Shown piece after piece: positions 25,769 to 34,264 of a stretch of 45,053 bases of DNA. This DNA comes from Acidobacteriota bacterium (lineage in GTDB: Bacteria; Acidobacteriota; Terriglobia; Acidiferrales; UBA7541): assembly GCA_003223325.1 (NCBI GenBank), contig QHYS01000186.1, positions 1 through 45,053 of the forward strand, written 5' to 3'. A program made the translations under genes and the position numbers. Position 1 is the first letter of the stretch. The number at the start of each line of letters is the position of its first letter. The notes beneath the pieces were generated by a model, which was given only the letters and a program-made list of their open reading frames with translations, was not told the DNA's origin and did no database searches.

Positions 25769-26248
25769 CTACTTAGCAGGCCCGGGCCCTGGCGCCCCTG
25801 GTGGAGGCGCGGCCGGTTGAGCCGGCGCTTGCTGCGCTGGCGCTTGCTGAGCCGGAGGCTGCTGCCTAGGAGGTGTGGGTGCGGGAGCCGCAGATTTTGG
25901 CGCCGGCTTCGAGAATTGTTCGAGAATCGACCGGCCGGCTCCGCCGCTGGTGGTCCTCACGTGCACAGCCAGAGCCATCGAGGTGAACATAAACATCACG
26001 GCACACCACGTGGTGGCGCGCGACAAAAATGTCGCGGCGCCTCGTGGTCCAAACGCCGTCTGGCTACCCGAACCGCCGAATGCGCCAGCAATATCCGCCG
26101 CTTGCCCGCTTTGCAGCAGGATCACTCCCATGAGCACCAGGCACACTAGAATGTGCAGGATCACCAGGACAATATAAAATCTCCAGCCAAACCAGAGCAG
26201 TCCGGCTCCGACCAAAAATGAAATCGCCCACTTTACTTCCCTTGGCAT
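25769..26248 (-). CDS. secG: SecG, protein-export channel subunit
   Basis: The protein has 159 residues. It holds the SecG signature VLVILHILVCLVLMGVILLQ, SGQAADIAGAFGGSGSQTAF, GPRGAATFLSRATTWCAVMF. Two TM helices flank the cytosolic GGxGSQTAFG segment. It joins SecY and SecE in the inner-membrane translocon. Two features are unusual: an extra hydrophobic segment of about 20 residues at the N-terminus (IKWAISFLVGAGLLWFGW type, here starting MPREVKW), and a Pro/Ala/Gln-rich tail of about 45 residues. ATG 26248 is backed by GGAG about eleven bases upstream. The gene starts 25 bases after the tpiA stop and is the last gene of the gap-pgk-tpiA-secG run. Confidence 0.93.
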   Translation of the reverse strand: MPREVKWAISFLVGAGLLWFGWRFYIVLVILHILVCLVLMGVILLQSGQAADIAGAFGGSGSQTAFGPRGAATFLSRATTWCAVMFMFTSMALAVHVRTTSGGAGRSILEQFSKPAPKSAAPAPTPPRQQPPAQQAPAQQAPAQPAAPPPGAPGPGPAK

Positions 26249-26273
26249 CCACTTACTCCATTGTCAAAAGCTT

Positions 26274-27044
26274 CTAGTAGTTTACGATGGCGGCAAAATG
26301 TTCCGGGTCTAGGCTCGCGCCACCAACCAGTGCGCCGTCGATTTCCGCCTGCGCCATCAACCCTTTGATATTTTCGGGTTTGACACTGCCGCCGTAGAGG
26401 ATTCGCAAGCAGGCGGCATATTCGGCGGTAAAAGTGCCCGCCGCCAAGTCACGCAGGAATTTGTGCGCCTCGGCTGCGACCTCGGGCGTGGCGGTGCGGC
26501 CGGTGCCGATCGCCCAAACCGGTTCGTAAGCCATGATGATACGTGAGAACTCGGCGGGGGTCAACGCAGCTAGCGAGCCGCGGAACTGCCTTTCGAGGAT
26601 TTTTTTTGTACTGCCAGCCTCGCGTTCGCCGAGCGTCTCGCCGACGCAGAGGATCGGAGTCAACCCCACCGCGAGCGCGGCCTTCACCTTGCGGTTGGCG
26701 CTTTCGTCCGTTTCGCCAAAGAACTGTCGACGCTCCGAGTGCGCGATAATTACGGCGCGGCAACCCGCCTCGATCAACATTCGCGGCGAGACTTCGCCGG
26801 TGAATGCTCCCTCATTGGCCCAGTAGACGTCCTGCGCGGCAATTCCGATGGATGAACCTCTCACCACCTCAACGCATACCGCAATCGCCGTGAACGGCGG
26901 CGCCACCACTATCTCACAATGTTTCGCCGCCGTGACCAGGGGCTTGAACGCGGCAAAAAACTCGCGCGCCTCCTGCTGCGTCTTGTACAACTTCCAGTTT
27001 CCGACAATTACCGGTTTGCGCATGGGCGACACGTCGTTGGCCAC
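26274..27044 (-). CDS. tpiA: Triosephosphate isomerase
   Basis: The protein has 256 residues from GTG 27044, which directly follows the pgk TGA; an ATG at 27023 would give 249 residues and is equally plausible. It interconverts dihydroxyacetone phosphate and glyceraldehyde 3-phosphate. Active-site motifs are intact: VGNWKLYK (catalytic Lys), VIIAHSERRQFFGE (catalytic His), AYEPVWAIGTGRTATPE (catalytic Glu with its flexible loop), and the phosphate-binding LYGGSVKPEN and ALVGGASLDPEHF. It lies immediately after pgk and before secG. Tight spacing suggests one transcript with translational coupling to pgk. Confidence 0.97.
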   Translation of the reverse strand: MANDVSPMRKPVIVGNWKLYKTQQEAREFFAAFKPLVTAAKHCEIVVAPPFTAIAVCVEVVRGSSIGIAAQDVYWANEGAFTGEVSPRMLIEAGCRAVIIAHSERRQFFGETDESANRKVKAALAVGLTPILCVGETLGEREAGSTKKILERQFRGSLAALTPAEFSRIIMAYEPVWAIGTGRTATPEVAAEAHKFLRDLAAGTFTAEYAACLRILYGGSVKPENIKGLMAQAEIDGALVGGASLDPEHFAAIVNY

Positions 27045-28247
27045 TCAGGAGGCCTTATCCGTCAACGCTTCCACGCCCGGCAGTTTCTTGCCGGCCAGGA
27101 ACTCCAGGGAGGCGCCGCCGCCCGTCGAAATGTGCGAGACCTTATCGCCAAGGCCCGCCTGGTGGACAGCGGCCACGGAATCTCCACCGCCTACGATCGA
27201 GGTCGCGCCGCGCGAAGTAGCGGCAGCGATGGCCTTGGCGATTTCCAGCGTGCCCTGAGCAAACGCCGGCATTTCAAACACGCCCATCGGCCCATTCCAA
27301 ACGATTGTCTTCGCGCCGGCGATTTCGGCGCAAAAACGCTGCACCGTCTGCGGACCGATATCGAGGCCCATCCAGCCATCCGCCATCTCGCCCACAGGAA
27401 CCGTACGCTTCTGCGCGTCCGCGCGAAATTCGGCGCCCGCGACCTGATCCGAGGGCAGGAGCAGCCGAAAATTTCGACAGCGGGCGTCGGAAAGAACCCG
27501 CGACGCCAGCTCGATTTTATCCGGCTCCACGATGGACTTGCCCACCGCAATTCCCTGCGCCTTGAAAAACGTGTACGCCATTCCGCCGCCGATGAGCATG
27601 GCATCGGCGACTTTCATCAGATTCTCGACCACCTCGATTTTGTCCGACACTTTTGCGCCGCCCAACACCGCGACAAACGGGCGTTCCGGAGCGGAGAGCG
27701 TCTTCCCCAGATAGGCCAATTCGCGTTCCATCAGCAGTCCCGCTGCCGCCTGGCGAACGAAGCGCGTGATCCCAACAACGGAAGCGTGCGCGCGGTGCGC
27801 GGAGCCGAAGGCGTCGCAAACAAATAAGGCATCGCACAGCGCCGCCAGTTGCCGCGAAAATGCCTCGTCGTTTGCTTCTTCTTCGCGATGGTAGCGGACG
27901 TTCTCCAGAAGGAGCACGGACCCGTTGGTCAGTGCTCGGCTTTTGGCGTCGGGTTCGGCCCCTATGCAGTCTGACGCAAACTCCACCGAAGCGCCCAACA
28001 ACTCCGCCAGCCGGCTGACCACCGGCCGCAAGCTGTACCTGGGGTCCGGCTTGCCTTTCGGCCGCCCGAGGTGCGAGGCCAAAACGAGGCGCGCTCCGCG
28101 TTCGCGCGCGAGCTTCAGCGTCGGCAAGGTTTCGCGGATTCGCGTATCGTCCGCAACTCGGCCATTCTCGAGCGGCACATTAAAATCTGTGCGCACAAAA
28201 ACGCGCTTTCCCGAGAGCTCGAGATCGCGAATAGAAAGCTTCTTCAT
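27045..28247 (-). CDS. pgk: Phosphoglycerate kinase
   Basis: From ATG 28247 the protein has 400 residues and begins [20 protein letters not shown], the usual family N-terminus. An in-frame ATG at 28280 would add eleven residues and is less likely. It transfers phosphate between 1,3-bisphosphoglycerate and ADP. Substrate motifs are [62 protein letters not shown] and the nucleotide loop [36 protein letters not shown] and the Gly-rich [11 protein letters not shown] are also present. A long inverted repeat occupies the leader. Gene order gap-pgk-tpiA-secG is typical. Confidence 0.97.
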   Translation of the reverse strand: MKKLSIRDLELSGKRVFVRTDFNVPLENGRVADDTRIRETLPTLKLARERGARLVLASHLGRPKGKPDPRYSLRPVVSRLAELLGASVEFASDCIGAEPDAKSRALTNGSVLLLENVRYHREEEANDEAFSRQLAALCDALFVCDAFGSAHRAHASVVGITRFVRQAAAGLLMERELAYLGKTLSAPERPFVAVLGGAKVSDKIEVVENLMKVADAMLIGGGMAYTFFKAQGIAVGKSIVEPDKIELASRVLSDARCRNFRLLLPSDQVAGAEFRADAQKRTVPVGEMADGWMGLDIGPQTVQRFCAEIAGAKTIVWNGPMGVFEMPAFAQGTLEIAKAIAAATSRGATSIVGGGDSVAAVHQAGLGDKVSHISTGGGASLEFLAGKKLPGVEALTDKAS

Positions 28248-28279
28248 CGAGCGATCTGTTTGGCCGGGAAATTCAGTCA

Positions 28280-28398
28280 TGGTGTCAGATTGAATCTCTG
28301 CAATGCGTCATGCCACCGAAGCGAGGGATCTGCCTGTACACAAACCTGATTGAAAAAGCAGATCCCTCGGACCAAAATCAGCCCTCGAGATGACACCA
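28280..28398. repeat. Nested inverted repeat upstream of pgk
   Basis: Outer arms TGGTGTCA (28280-28287) and TGACACCA (28391-28398) enclose inner 12-base arms CGAGGGATCTGC (28322-28333) and GCAGATCCCTCG (28358-28369). Both pairs are perfect. It fills the 193-base gap between gap and pgk and would form a large hairpin in a joint transcript. The GCGAGGGATCTGC type resembles other dispersed intergenic repeats of Acidobacteriota (from memory). Confidence 0.75.
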
Positions 28399-28440
28399 AA
28401 CACAGGTTCTAACTAGTCCGCTACCGAAAATTCCAGGCGC

Positions 28441-29445
28441 TTACAGCTTCGCAGCCATGAACTTGATCAGATCGCGGCAGCGGCAAGAGTAGCCCCATTC
28501 ATTGTCGTACCAGGCCAGCACTTTGGCGCAGGTCCCGGCCACGACTCGCGTATAGCCAGCATCCAGAATCGAAGAATGGGAATTACCGCGAAAATCGACG
28601 GAGACGAGTTCCTCTTCCTCATACTGAAGAATGGATTTCATAGGGCCCTCGGCGGCGCGGCGCATGGCTGCGTTGATGGAATCCACCGTGACCGGTTTCT
28701 CCGTAGTCACCGTCAAATCCACCACGCTCACGTTGGGCGTGGGCACACGCATGGCGTAGCCGTCCAGTTTCCCCTTGAGCTCAGGAATCACCAAGTGCAA
28801 GGCTTTGGCCGCCCCCGTGGAGGTAGGGATCATGGAAATCGCCGCGGCTCGCGCGCGGCGCAGGTCCTTGTGCGGCAGGTCCAGTAATCTCTGATCGTTC
28901 GTGTAGGAGTGGATCGTGGTCATCGTGCCGTGCACGATCCCGAAAGTATCCTGCATGATTTTGGCTATCGGGGCCAGGCAATTCGTTGTGCAGGAAGCGT
29001 TCGAAATGACGTTGTGTTTTGCGGGATCATAGGTTTTCTCATTGACGCCAAGCACCAGCGTATGGTCAGGATCGGTGGCCGGCGCGGAGATGATCACCTT
29101 TTTGACCGGCCCTTTAATATGCTTGCGCGCCTCCGGCCCGGAAGTAAACAGCCCCGTGGACTCCACCACGATCTGCGCGTCCACGGATGCCCAATCGAGC
29201 TGCGCCGGATCTTTCACCTTGAATACTCGGAAACTCTTTCCGTCCACCGAGATGCTGTCGTCGGTGTGCTTCACGCAGTTTGGAAGATTGCCGAGTATCG
29301 AATCGTACTTCAGTAGATAAGCCAGCGTTTTGGAATCGGTGATGTCATTGACCGCCACGAACTCGATTGCCGGATCAGTGAGCGCCGCGCGCATGATGTT
29401 GCGGCCGATCCGCCCGAAGCCGTTAATTCCTACTTTGATGGGCAT
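28441..29445 (-). CDS. gap: Glyceraldehyde-3-phosphate dehydrogenase
   Basis: From ATG 29445 (GGAGG seven bases upstream) the protein has 334 residues; the frame opens 20 codons earlier but that extension has no family match. It begins with the NAD-binding IKVGINGFGRIGRNIMRA. It has the catalytic Cys in SNASCTTNCLAPIAK, the catalytic His in TTIHSYTNDQRLLD, the phosphate-site STGAAKALHLVIPELKGKLD, AMRVPTPNVSVVDL and the C-terminal WYDNEWGYSCR. The enzyme oxidises glyceraldehyde 3-phosphate with NAD. It is the first gene of the glycolytic cluster and is separated from pgk by the nested inverted repeat, which may set their relative output. Confidence 0.97.
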   Translation of the reverse strand: MPIKVGINGFGRIGRNIMRAALTDPAIEFVAVNDITDSKTLAYLLKYDSILGNLPNCVKHTDDSISVDGKSFRVFKVKDPAQLDWASVDAQIVVESTGLFTSGPEARKHIKGPVKKVIISAPATDPDHTLVLGVNEKTYDPAKHNVISNASCTTNCLAPIAKIMQDTFGIVHGTMTTIHSYTNDQRLLDLPHKDLRRARAAAISMIPTSTGAAKALHLVIPELKGKLDGYAMRVPTPNVSVVDLTVTTEKPVTVDSINAAMRRAAEGPMKSILQYEEEELVSVDFRGNSHSSILDAGYTRVVAGTCAKVLAWYDNEWGYSCRCRDLIKFMAAKL

Positions 29446-29779
29446 GCCCCCTCCGCAAAGCAAATTGCGATACCTGGCATTTGCAATCTCGGGACCATTC
29501 TCCACGCATTCCCCAAGATTGACGCGTCTCAGTCGCTCTTTTATTAAGCCAAGCGGAACCAGAAATGCTACGGTGCGTCCGATCAGATGTCAACGCGGGC
29601 ACCCGTGGGCACCAGCGGTCCCAGCGGTCTTGCAATCCCCAACGGCTCTGTTTTGCTTTGGCACAGCTTTCTGACCTGCGCACTCATGGTTTGCCTTGCA
29701 CCACGCGCGCAAAGATCCCTTCGCACAGGCAGAGTTCCTGACTCGAAAAGAGGGGGAACCGACTGAGTCTATCCAGGCT
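29446..29779. other. Leader region of gap, no gene seen
   Basis: About 330 bases between gap and the preceding gene on the same strand. No supported reading frame, RNA fold or clear promoter was found. Short repeats of GGCACC and CAGCGGTC near 29590-29625 are the only visible structure. Confidence 0.4.
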
Positions 29780-30784
29780 TCAGGGATACTGTGTGACTTT
29801 GGCGACCTTATCGCCATGGAACGTCACAAAGATCGTCTTAGCGGGCGGCTTACCGTAAATCCAATCCTCGGTATCGTTCCCATCCGCGTCTCGCTCGCGA
29901 ACCTTTCGTTCCGGCCGGCCCATAGCCGCAGTGACCTCATCGTGGTCCATGCCTACTTCGGCGCGTTTCGCCGCAATGGCCTCGCGCACTGGGGCAGGAA
30001 GCGAATCCACCCAGGCAACCGCAGCCGACCTCTGTTTGGAGAAATCAAGCACTCTTGAGAGATAGCCTTTCAGTTGGTCTGCGGTCATGTCCGGAACCGC
30101 GCCGCCAAAATCCAGAAAAATCGTCGCGCCGCCTTTTTGCTGGACAACCGGTGTGTCCTGCGGCGTAGTCGTGGTGCTTGTCGAAACGGGAAGCCCCAAT
30201 CCCCCTTCGATATGTATGCGCTGGCGCCACGATGTGTGTCCCTTCGGGCCGCCGTTAATATCGAATTGGATCTCGCGACCGTGAAATTCGATTTTTGTAA
30301 TTTGCACCGAATCGCCCACGTTGAGCGCCGCGCCATCCGCCGTGAGCGCCCTTCGCAGCGAATCCTGATCCGGCGGAGCGCCGGCTTTGAAGTGGTAGCC
30401 TTTCTTGCTTCCGGGCAGTGGCGTCACCACCTTCGCGAATTCCCCGGAAACATAGCGGATAATCTGCAACCTAGATTCTTCCCGCAGGGGCGGAGCATTC
30501 CGAGGCGGCGGCTCCGGCGGGCTGCTCACATCCTGGCTGGCAGGTTCGGGCTGAACTACCGCTCCGGTCGGATTCGCTGATCCGTTCGGCACCGGAGGCT
30601 CTTCGCCCGTTTGGGAACCGGGCGTGACATGCTGCAAAGTAGGAGGAGCGCCCTGATCGTCGGATGGCTGCGACTGAGTCGTGCCAGGCTGCGGCGCATT
30701 CTGCCCAGCGCGGGACGACGCCACGCAAACTGCGGAGCTGAGGAGGAGCAGGCTCACGAGGGCGATGGGGCCGAGACGCAACAT
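29780..30784 (-). CDS. Secreted protein with a C-terminal BamE/SmpA-like domain
   Basis: The protein has 334 residues. A signal peptide (MLRLGPIALVSLLLLSSAVC) is followed by about 75 residues rich in Pro, Gln and Gly (low complexity, probably unstructured). A middle domain begins REESRLQIIRYVSGEFAKVV and contains GREIQFDINGGPKGH and GGATIFLDFGGAVPDMTADQ. The last ~60 residues (AEVGMDHDEVTAAMGRPERK...DWIYGKPPAKTIFVTFHGDK) have the pattern of the SmpA/BamE fold: a helix, GxPxxxR, then a beta pair. The fold assignment is by pattern only. A periplasmic or envelope role is inferred. No outer-membrane assembly gene is adjacent. Confidence 0.75.
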   Translation of the reverse strand: MLRLGPIALVSLLLLSSAVCVASSRAGQNAPQPGTTQSQPSDDQGAPPTLQHVTPGSQTGEEPPVPNGSANPTGAVVQPEPASQDVSSPPEPPPRNAPPLREESRLQIIRYVSGEFAKVVTPLPGSKKGYHFKAGAPPDQDSLRRALTADGAALNVGDSVQITKIEFHGREIQFDINGGPKGHTSWRQRIHIEGGLGLPVSTSTTTTPQDTPVVQQKGGATIFLDFGGAVPDMTADQLKGYLSRVLDFSKQRSAAVAWVDSLPAPVREAIAAKRAEVGMDHDEVTAAMGRPERKVRERDADGNDTEDWIYGKPPAKTIFVTFHGDKVAKVTQYP

Positions 30785-31070
30785 GGCAGATGTAATTAGT
30801 ACTGCTATTCTACGCCCAATTTGATGCTAAGGAAACCCGCCCCGATCGCCGAATCACCGGGTGGCGGGGCCAGTTTCGACCTCAGTCGTTCAATCCTCGG
30901 ACGCAAATCACATTTCCCGAGACTTTGGCTCCGAGGCACCGCAACTTTGAGTGCTTTCCCGTGTTGCTGCAACCTGTGGTCAATCCTGCGCCGCGATGCT
31001 AACCGTCGGCGGGCAAGGGTGTGAATGCCATTAACGCATCGAAAATAGCGGCTTATCGCGGACCTATGGC
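30785..31070. other. Intergenic region, nothing recognised
   Basis: About 285 bases between two minus-strand genes. There is no supported gene, hairpin terminator or promoter; the GHMP-kinase stop lies at 31071. Confidence 0.4.
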
Positions 31071-32114
31071 CTATGGCTCTTCGAATCGCCGCTTCATACC
31101 TACTCTGATTCGCACACCTTCGCGATCAATGCCATGCGGCAGAAGCTCGCCTCCAGCCGCCAAAACCGCAGCCTCCACGCGCACACGCGCCGCGGGATCA
31201 ATCAATAACGCGACGCAACCGCCTCCGCCCGCGCCGCAGACTTTGCCCGCCAAGGCGCCTTGACGTTGCGAAGCAGCAATAATGCGGTCAACCATCGGCG
31301 TAGAAATCGTGGGCAAATTGCGCCGGCGAAACTCCCATTCCTCGCGAATGAGCCTGCCAGTTTCCTCCCAGTGATTTCTATTGAGTGCAACAAAGAGCCG
31401 GCGCGCCACGTCCGTGATGCGTGCGAGATTACGCCAGATTCGCCTGTCGCCTCGAATGTGTCGTTCGAATACTTCCCAGTTGTTTATGCCGTGCTTCCTC
31501 GGCTTCCCTGTATAGCAGAGAACCAGACGGCGCTGGAGTTCGTCGAGATCGCAACCGACCTCTTCGCGTCGTTCGCCCCCCGGTTCCAAATGAATCGCGC
31601 TGGCACCGCCAAAAGCGGAGGGATAGTGATCCTGCGTTCCCGTGGGCGCGCGAATCACGATAGCTTCCGCGTCGCGGCTGATGTGGATCCAATCTTCCAG
31701 ACGCAAGGCCGCGCCAGTGAGCCGATCGAGCGCGGCGCAAATGGCCACCGCCATCGCACTCGAACCGCCGATGCCCGCGCCAGCGGGCGCCTCCGAATCG
31801 GTCGTCAACGTCAGCCCCAGGCGAGGCCGAAAGAAACGTACCAGGTGAGCGAGTAAGGGCAGACGGTAGGTGCGTGCGCGTTCCAGAGCCGCTAGCGAAG
31901 GAAACGTCTCCTGACGCCTTGTGTCTTGCGAGACGAGCCGGATCGATTCTTGGACGGGGCCCCGGCCGGATTGGGTCTCAACCACGCACGATGCATAGCG
32001 CGTGATGGCACAATTCACCGTCAGGGCGCCTGGATGGAAGAGGTAGAGCGGCCAGATGTCCAGCGTGCCTCCGGCCAAATCGATGCGCGTGGGAGCACGC
32101 GATTCTATTCGCAA
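31071..32114 (-). CDS. GHMP-family sugar kinase (heptose-7-phosphate kinase-like)
   Basis: The protein has 347 residues. It has the GHMP motif 1 start RAPTRIDLAGGTLDIWPLYL, motif 2 PAGAGIGGSSAMAVAICAAL (ATP-binding loop) and motif 3 GKVCGAGGGGCVALLI. PTGTQDHYPSAFGGASAIHL also matches sugar kinases of the D-glycero-D-manno-heptose 7-phosphate kinase type. The substrate is not certain; other GHMP sugar kinases have the same plan. The gene is divergent from nagZ with 95 bases between starts. That pairing hints at amino-sugar or wall-sugar salvage (inference). No start-site ribosome binding site of note was seen. Confidence 0.82.
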   Translation of the reverse strand: MRIESRAPTRIDLAGGTLDIWPLYLFHPGALTVNCAITRYASCVVETQSGRGPVQESIRLVSQDTRRQETFPSLAALERARTYRLPLLAHLVRFFRPRLGLTLTTDSEAPAGAGIGGSSAMAVAICAALDRLTGAALRLEDWIHISRDAEAIVIRAPTGTQDHYPSAFGGASAIHLEPGGERREEVGCDLDELQRRLVLCYTGKPRKHGINNWEVFERHIRGDRRIWRNLARITDVARRLFVALNRNHWEETGRLIREEWEFRRRNLPTISTPMVDRIIAASQRQGALAGKVCGAGGGGCVALLIDPAARVRVEAAVLAAGGELLPHGIDREGVRIRVGMKRRFEEP

Positions 32115-32209
32115 CTTTACATGCTTCCCTTCTGTCGGTTAGCTTCGCGGCTCAAACGGGCGTCGTCGAGTGATTGGATATCGGCGAATGATAACATCCG
32201 TGCAACGAC

Positions 32210-33340
32210 GTGAAAGATAACAAATTGCCGGGTAAGGGGCCAAAGTCGCAAGAGGTGCTGGAGCGATTTCTGCTCGGATTTCCCGGCCAGGAGCTTTCCG
32301 GCGAACTCGCTGGCCTGCTGGCCGGCGGCTTGGCCGGCGTCGCCATCTATCCGCGCAATTTTCGTAACATCGCCGAGCTCCGCCAGTTAACATATGCAAT
32401 TCGGGAAGCCGCCGCGCGCCCCGTCCTGATTGGCATCGATCAGGAAGGCGGAACGAAATTCTCCCTTGGCGAACCCTTCACTCCCTGGCCGTCCCCGGCC
32501 GAACTAGGCCGCTTGGGCGATAGCAGTCTTGTCGAGCGTATGGCCCGCGCCATGGCCCGTGAGCTGCGTGGCGCCGGAGTGAACCTGAATTTTGCCCCCA
32601 TGCTCGATCTGGCCACCAATCCCGAAAGCCCCGTCACGTCGGGTCGCAGCTTCGGCAGCGATCCTCAACACGTCTCGAAAATGGGCTGCGCGTTCCTGCG
32701 CGGGCTGCAGGCCGAAGGCGTGCTTGCGTGCGCCAAGCACTTCCCCGGCCACGGTGACGCCGCCGTAGATCCGCACGTCGATCTGCCGCTTTTCGACGGC
32801 ACGCGCAACCACCTGATAGCTCAGGAACTCATCCCCTTCGCGGCGGCGATCAAAACGGGTGTGCCGTTGATCATGACCGCGCACATTTTAGTGCAGCGGA
32901 TCGATTCAGCCCGGCCCGCTTCGTTATCACGCGAGTTGCTGCAGTCGATTCTTCGCGAGCAATTATCTTTCGATGGCATCATCCTGGCCGACGATCTCGG
33001 CATGGGCGCGATTGCTCGTCGTTATGAAAATGGGGAGAGCGCAATCAAGACGCTCGAAGCGGGCACCGACATCGCCATGTTGTGCCACGACTGGGCCGCC
33101 GTAGCCCCGGCACTCGAAGCCGTTGCGCAAGCGATTTCCAAAGGAAAGCCTGCCACCGGACGCGACACCAGAATTGCCGCTCGGCTCACGGCCCAAAGCC
33201 GAGCTCGCATCGAGCTACTCCGGCAGCGACTGCGCCAAATCGAGAAAACCGATGCGCCTCCACTCGACGCGATCGGCTGCCGGGCACACCGCACGCTCGC
33301 TGCGACGATTCGTGCGAAGTTGAACGAACCGACAAGCTAG
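32210..33340 (+). CDS. nagZ: Beta-N-acetylhexosaminidase NagZ (GH3)
   Basis: The protein has 376 residues from GTG 32210; no better start was found. It is a GH3 enzyme that removes N-acetylglucosamine from muropeptides or chitooligosaccharides. Motifs are IGIDQEGGTKFSLG, APMLDLATNPESPVTSGRSF, the His-loop CAKHFPGHGDAAVDPHVDLP (dyad acid/base His) and the catalytic nucleophile Asp in IILADDLGMGAI. No signal peptide is visible, so it is cytoplasmic, as in wall recycling. It is divergent from the GHMP kinase. No other wall-recycling gene is in the window. Confidence 0.9.
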   Translation: MKDNKLPGKGPKSQEVLERFLLGFPGQELSGELAGLLAGGLAGVAIYPRNFRNIAELRQLTYAIREAAARPVLIGIDQEGGTKFSLGEPFTPWPSPAELGRLGDSSLVERMARAMARELRGAGVNLNFAPMLDLATNPESPVTSGRSFGSDPQHVSKMGCAFLRGLQAEGVLACAKHFPGHGDAAVDPHVDLPLFDGTRNHLIAQELIPFAAAIKTGVPLIMTAHILVQRIDSARPASLSRELLQSILREQLSFDGIILADDLGMGAIARRYENGESAIKTLEAGTDIAMLCHDWAAVAPALEAVAQAISKGKPATGRDTRIAARLTAQSRARIELLRQRLRQIEKTDAPPLDAIGCRAHRTLAATIRAKLNEPTS

Positions 33341-33425
33341 ATGCAACGCTTTCAGGATGCGCAGTCAGCCCTCAAGGGCCTATACTCCCCGGAAGCACGG
33401 TAGCTACATGTAGAGGGGATCACAG

Positions 33426-34250
33426 ATGCAGAATTGCTTGAGAGGCACAACTTTTGTGGTTGCCAAGGCAGCTTTGGTGGCCGCCCTCTGGCTGGGCGTG
33501 ATGCCGACTGTGGGTCAGGCCCAGGCTTACAAGGCGCCGCGTACAGCGGATGGCAAACCGGACTTAAACGGGATTTGGGAGGCTCTCAACACAGCAAATT
33601 GGGATATCCAGGATCATGCGGCGCGAATGGGACCAATGGTCGCACTAGGTGCGGCCTTCAGCGTTCCGGCAGGACTCGGGGTGGTGGAAGGCAACGAGAT
33701 TCCCTATCTGCCGGCCGCAGTGGCGAAAAAGAAAGAGAACTCTGAGCACTGGTTGACCGCTGACCCGGAAATCAAGTGCTACCTGCCGGGCGTGCCACGC
33801 GCCACGTACATGCCGTATCCATTTCAAATATTTCAGACTCCGCAGTACATCCTCATGGCCTACGAGTTTGCGGGCGCAAGTCGAACCATCTACATGAATA
33901 GCAATCAGAAGAGTCCCAACGATACCTGGATGGGGTGGTCGGTCGGCCACTGGGACGGGGATACGCTGGTCGTAGACGTCACGAGTTTCAACGACCAGAC
34001 CTGGTTTGACAGAGCCGGGAACTTCCATAGTGACGCCTTACATGTAGTCGAACGCTACACTCCCATCAGCCCAGACGCCCTCGATTACGAAGTCACCATC
34101 GAAGACCAGAAGGTGTTTTCGCGACCCTGGAAGATGAGAATGCCGCTTTATCGGCGGCTGGAAAAGAATGCTCAACTGTTGGAATATAAGTGCGTAGAGT
34201 TCGCGGAAGAGCTGATGTACGGGCCTCTTCGCAAGCAGTCGAGCAAGTGA
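33426..34250 (+). CDS. Secreted protein of the GHWDGDTLVVD family, copy 4
   Basis: The protein has 274 residues with a signal peptide (about 1-32, ending GQAQA). Landmarks are YKAPRTADGKPDLNGIW, IKCYLPGVPRATYMPYPFQI with the first conserved Cys, QIFQTPQYILMAYEFAGAS, GWSVGHWDGDTLVVDVTSF, FHSDALHVVERYTPI, TIEDQKVFSRPW and LEYKCVEFAEELMYGP with the second Cys. A GAGGGG ribosome site lies about eight bases upstream. The next family gene begins 15 bases after its stop. The three genes 33426-36408 are in one direction and look like one operon, with a short gap between second and third. Confidence 0.87.
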   Translation: MQNCLRGTTFVVAKAALVAALWLGVMPTVGQAQAYKAPRTADGKPDLNGIWEALNTANWDIQDHAARMGPMVALGAAFSVPAGLGVVEGNEIPYLPAAVAKKKENSEHWLTADPEIKCYLPGVPRATYMPYPFQIFQTPQYILMAYEFAGASRTIYMNSNQKSPNDTWMGWSVGHWDGDTLVVDVTSFNDQTWFDRAGNFHSDALHVVERYTPISPDALDYEVTIEDQKVFSRPWKMRMPLYRRLEKNAQLLEYKCVEFAEELMYGPLRKQSSK

Positions 34251-34264
34251 GAAGGAGGTCTGAA

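Noticed and set aside
26919-27827. Plus-strand frame (302 codons) over tpiA and pgk
   Set aside because: Antisense to two certain glycolytic genes; no motifs.
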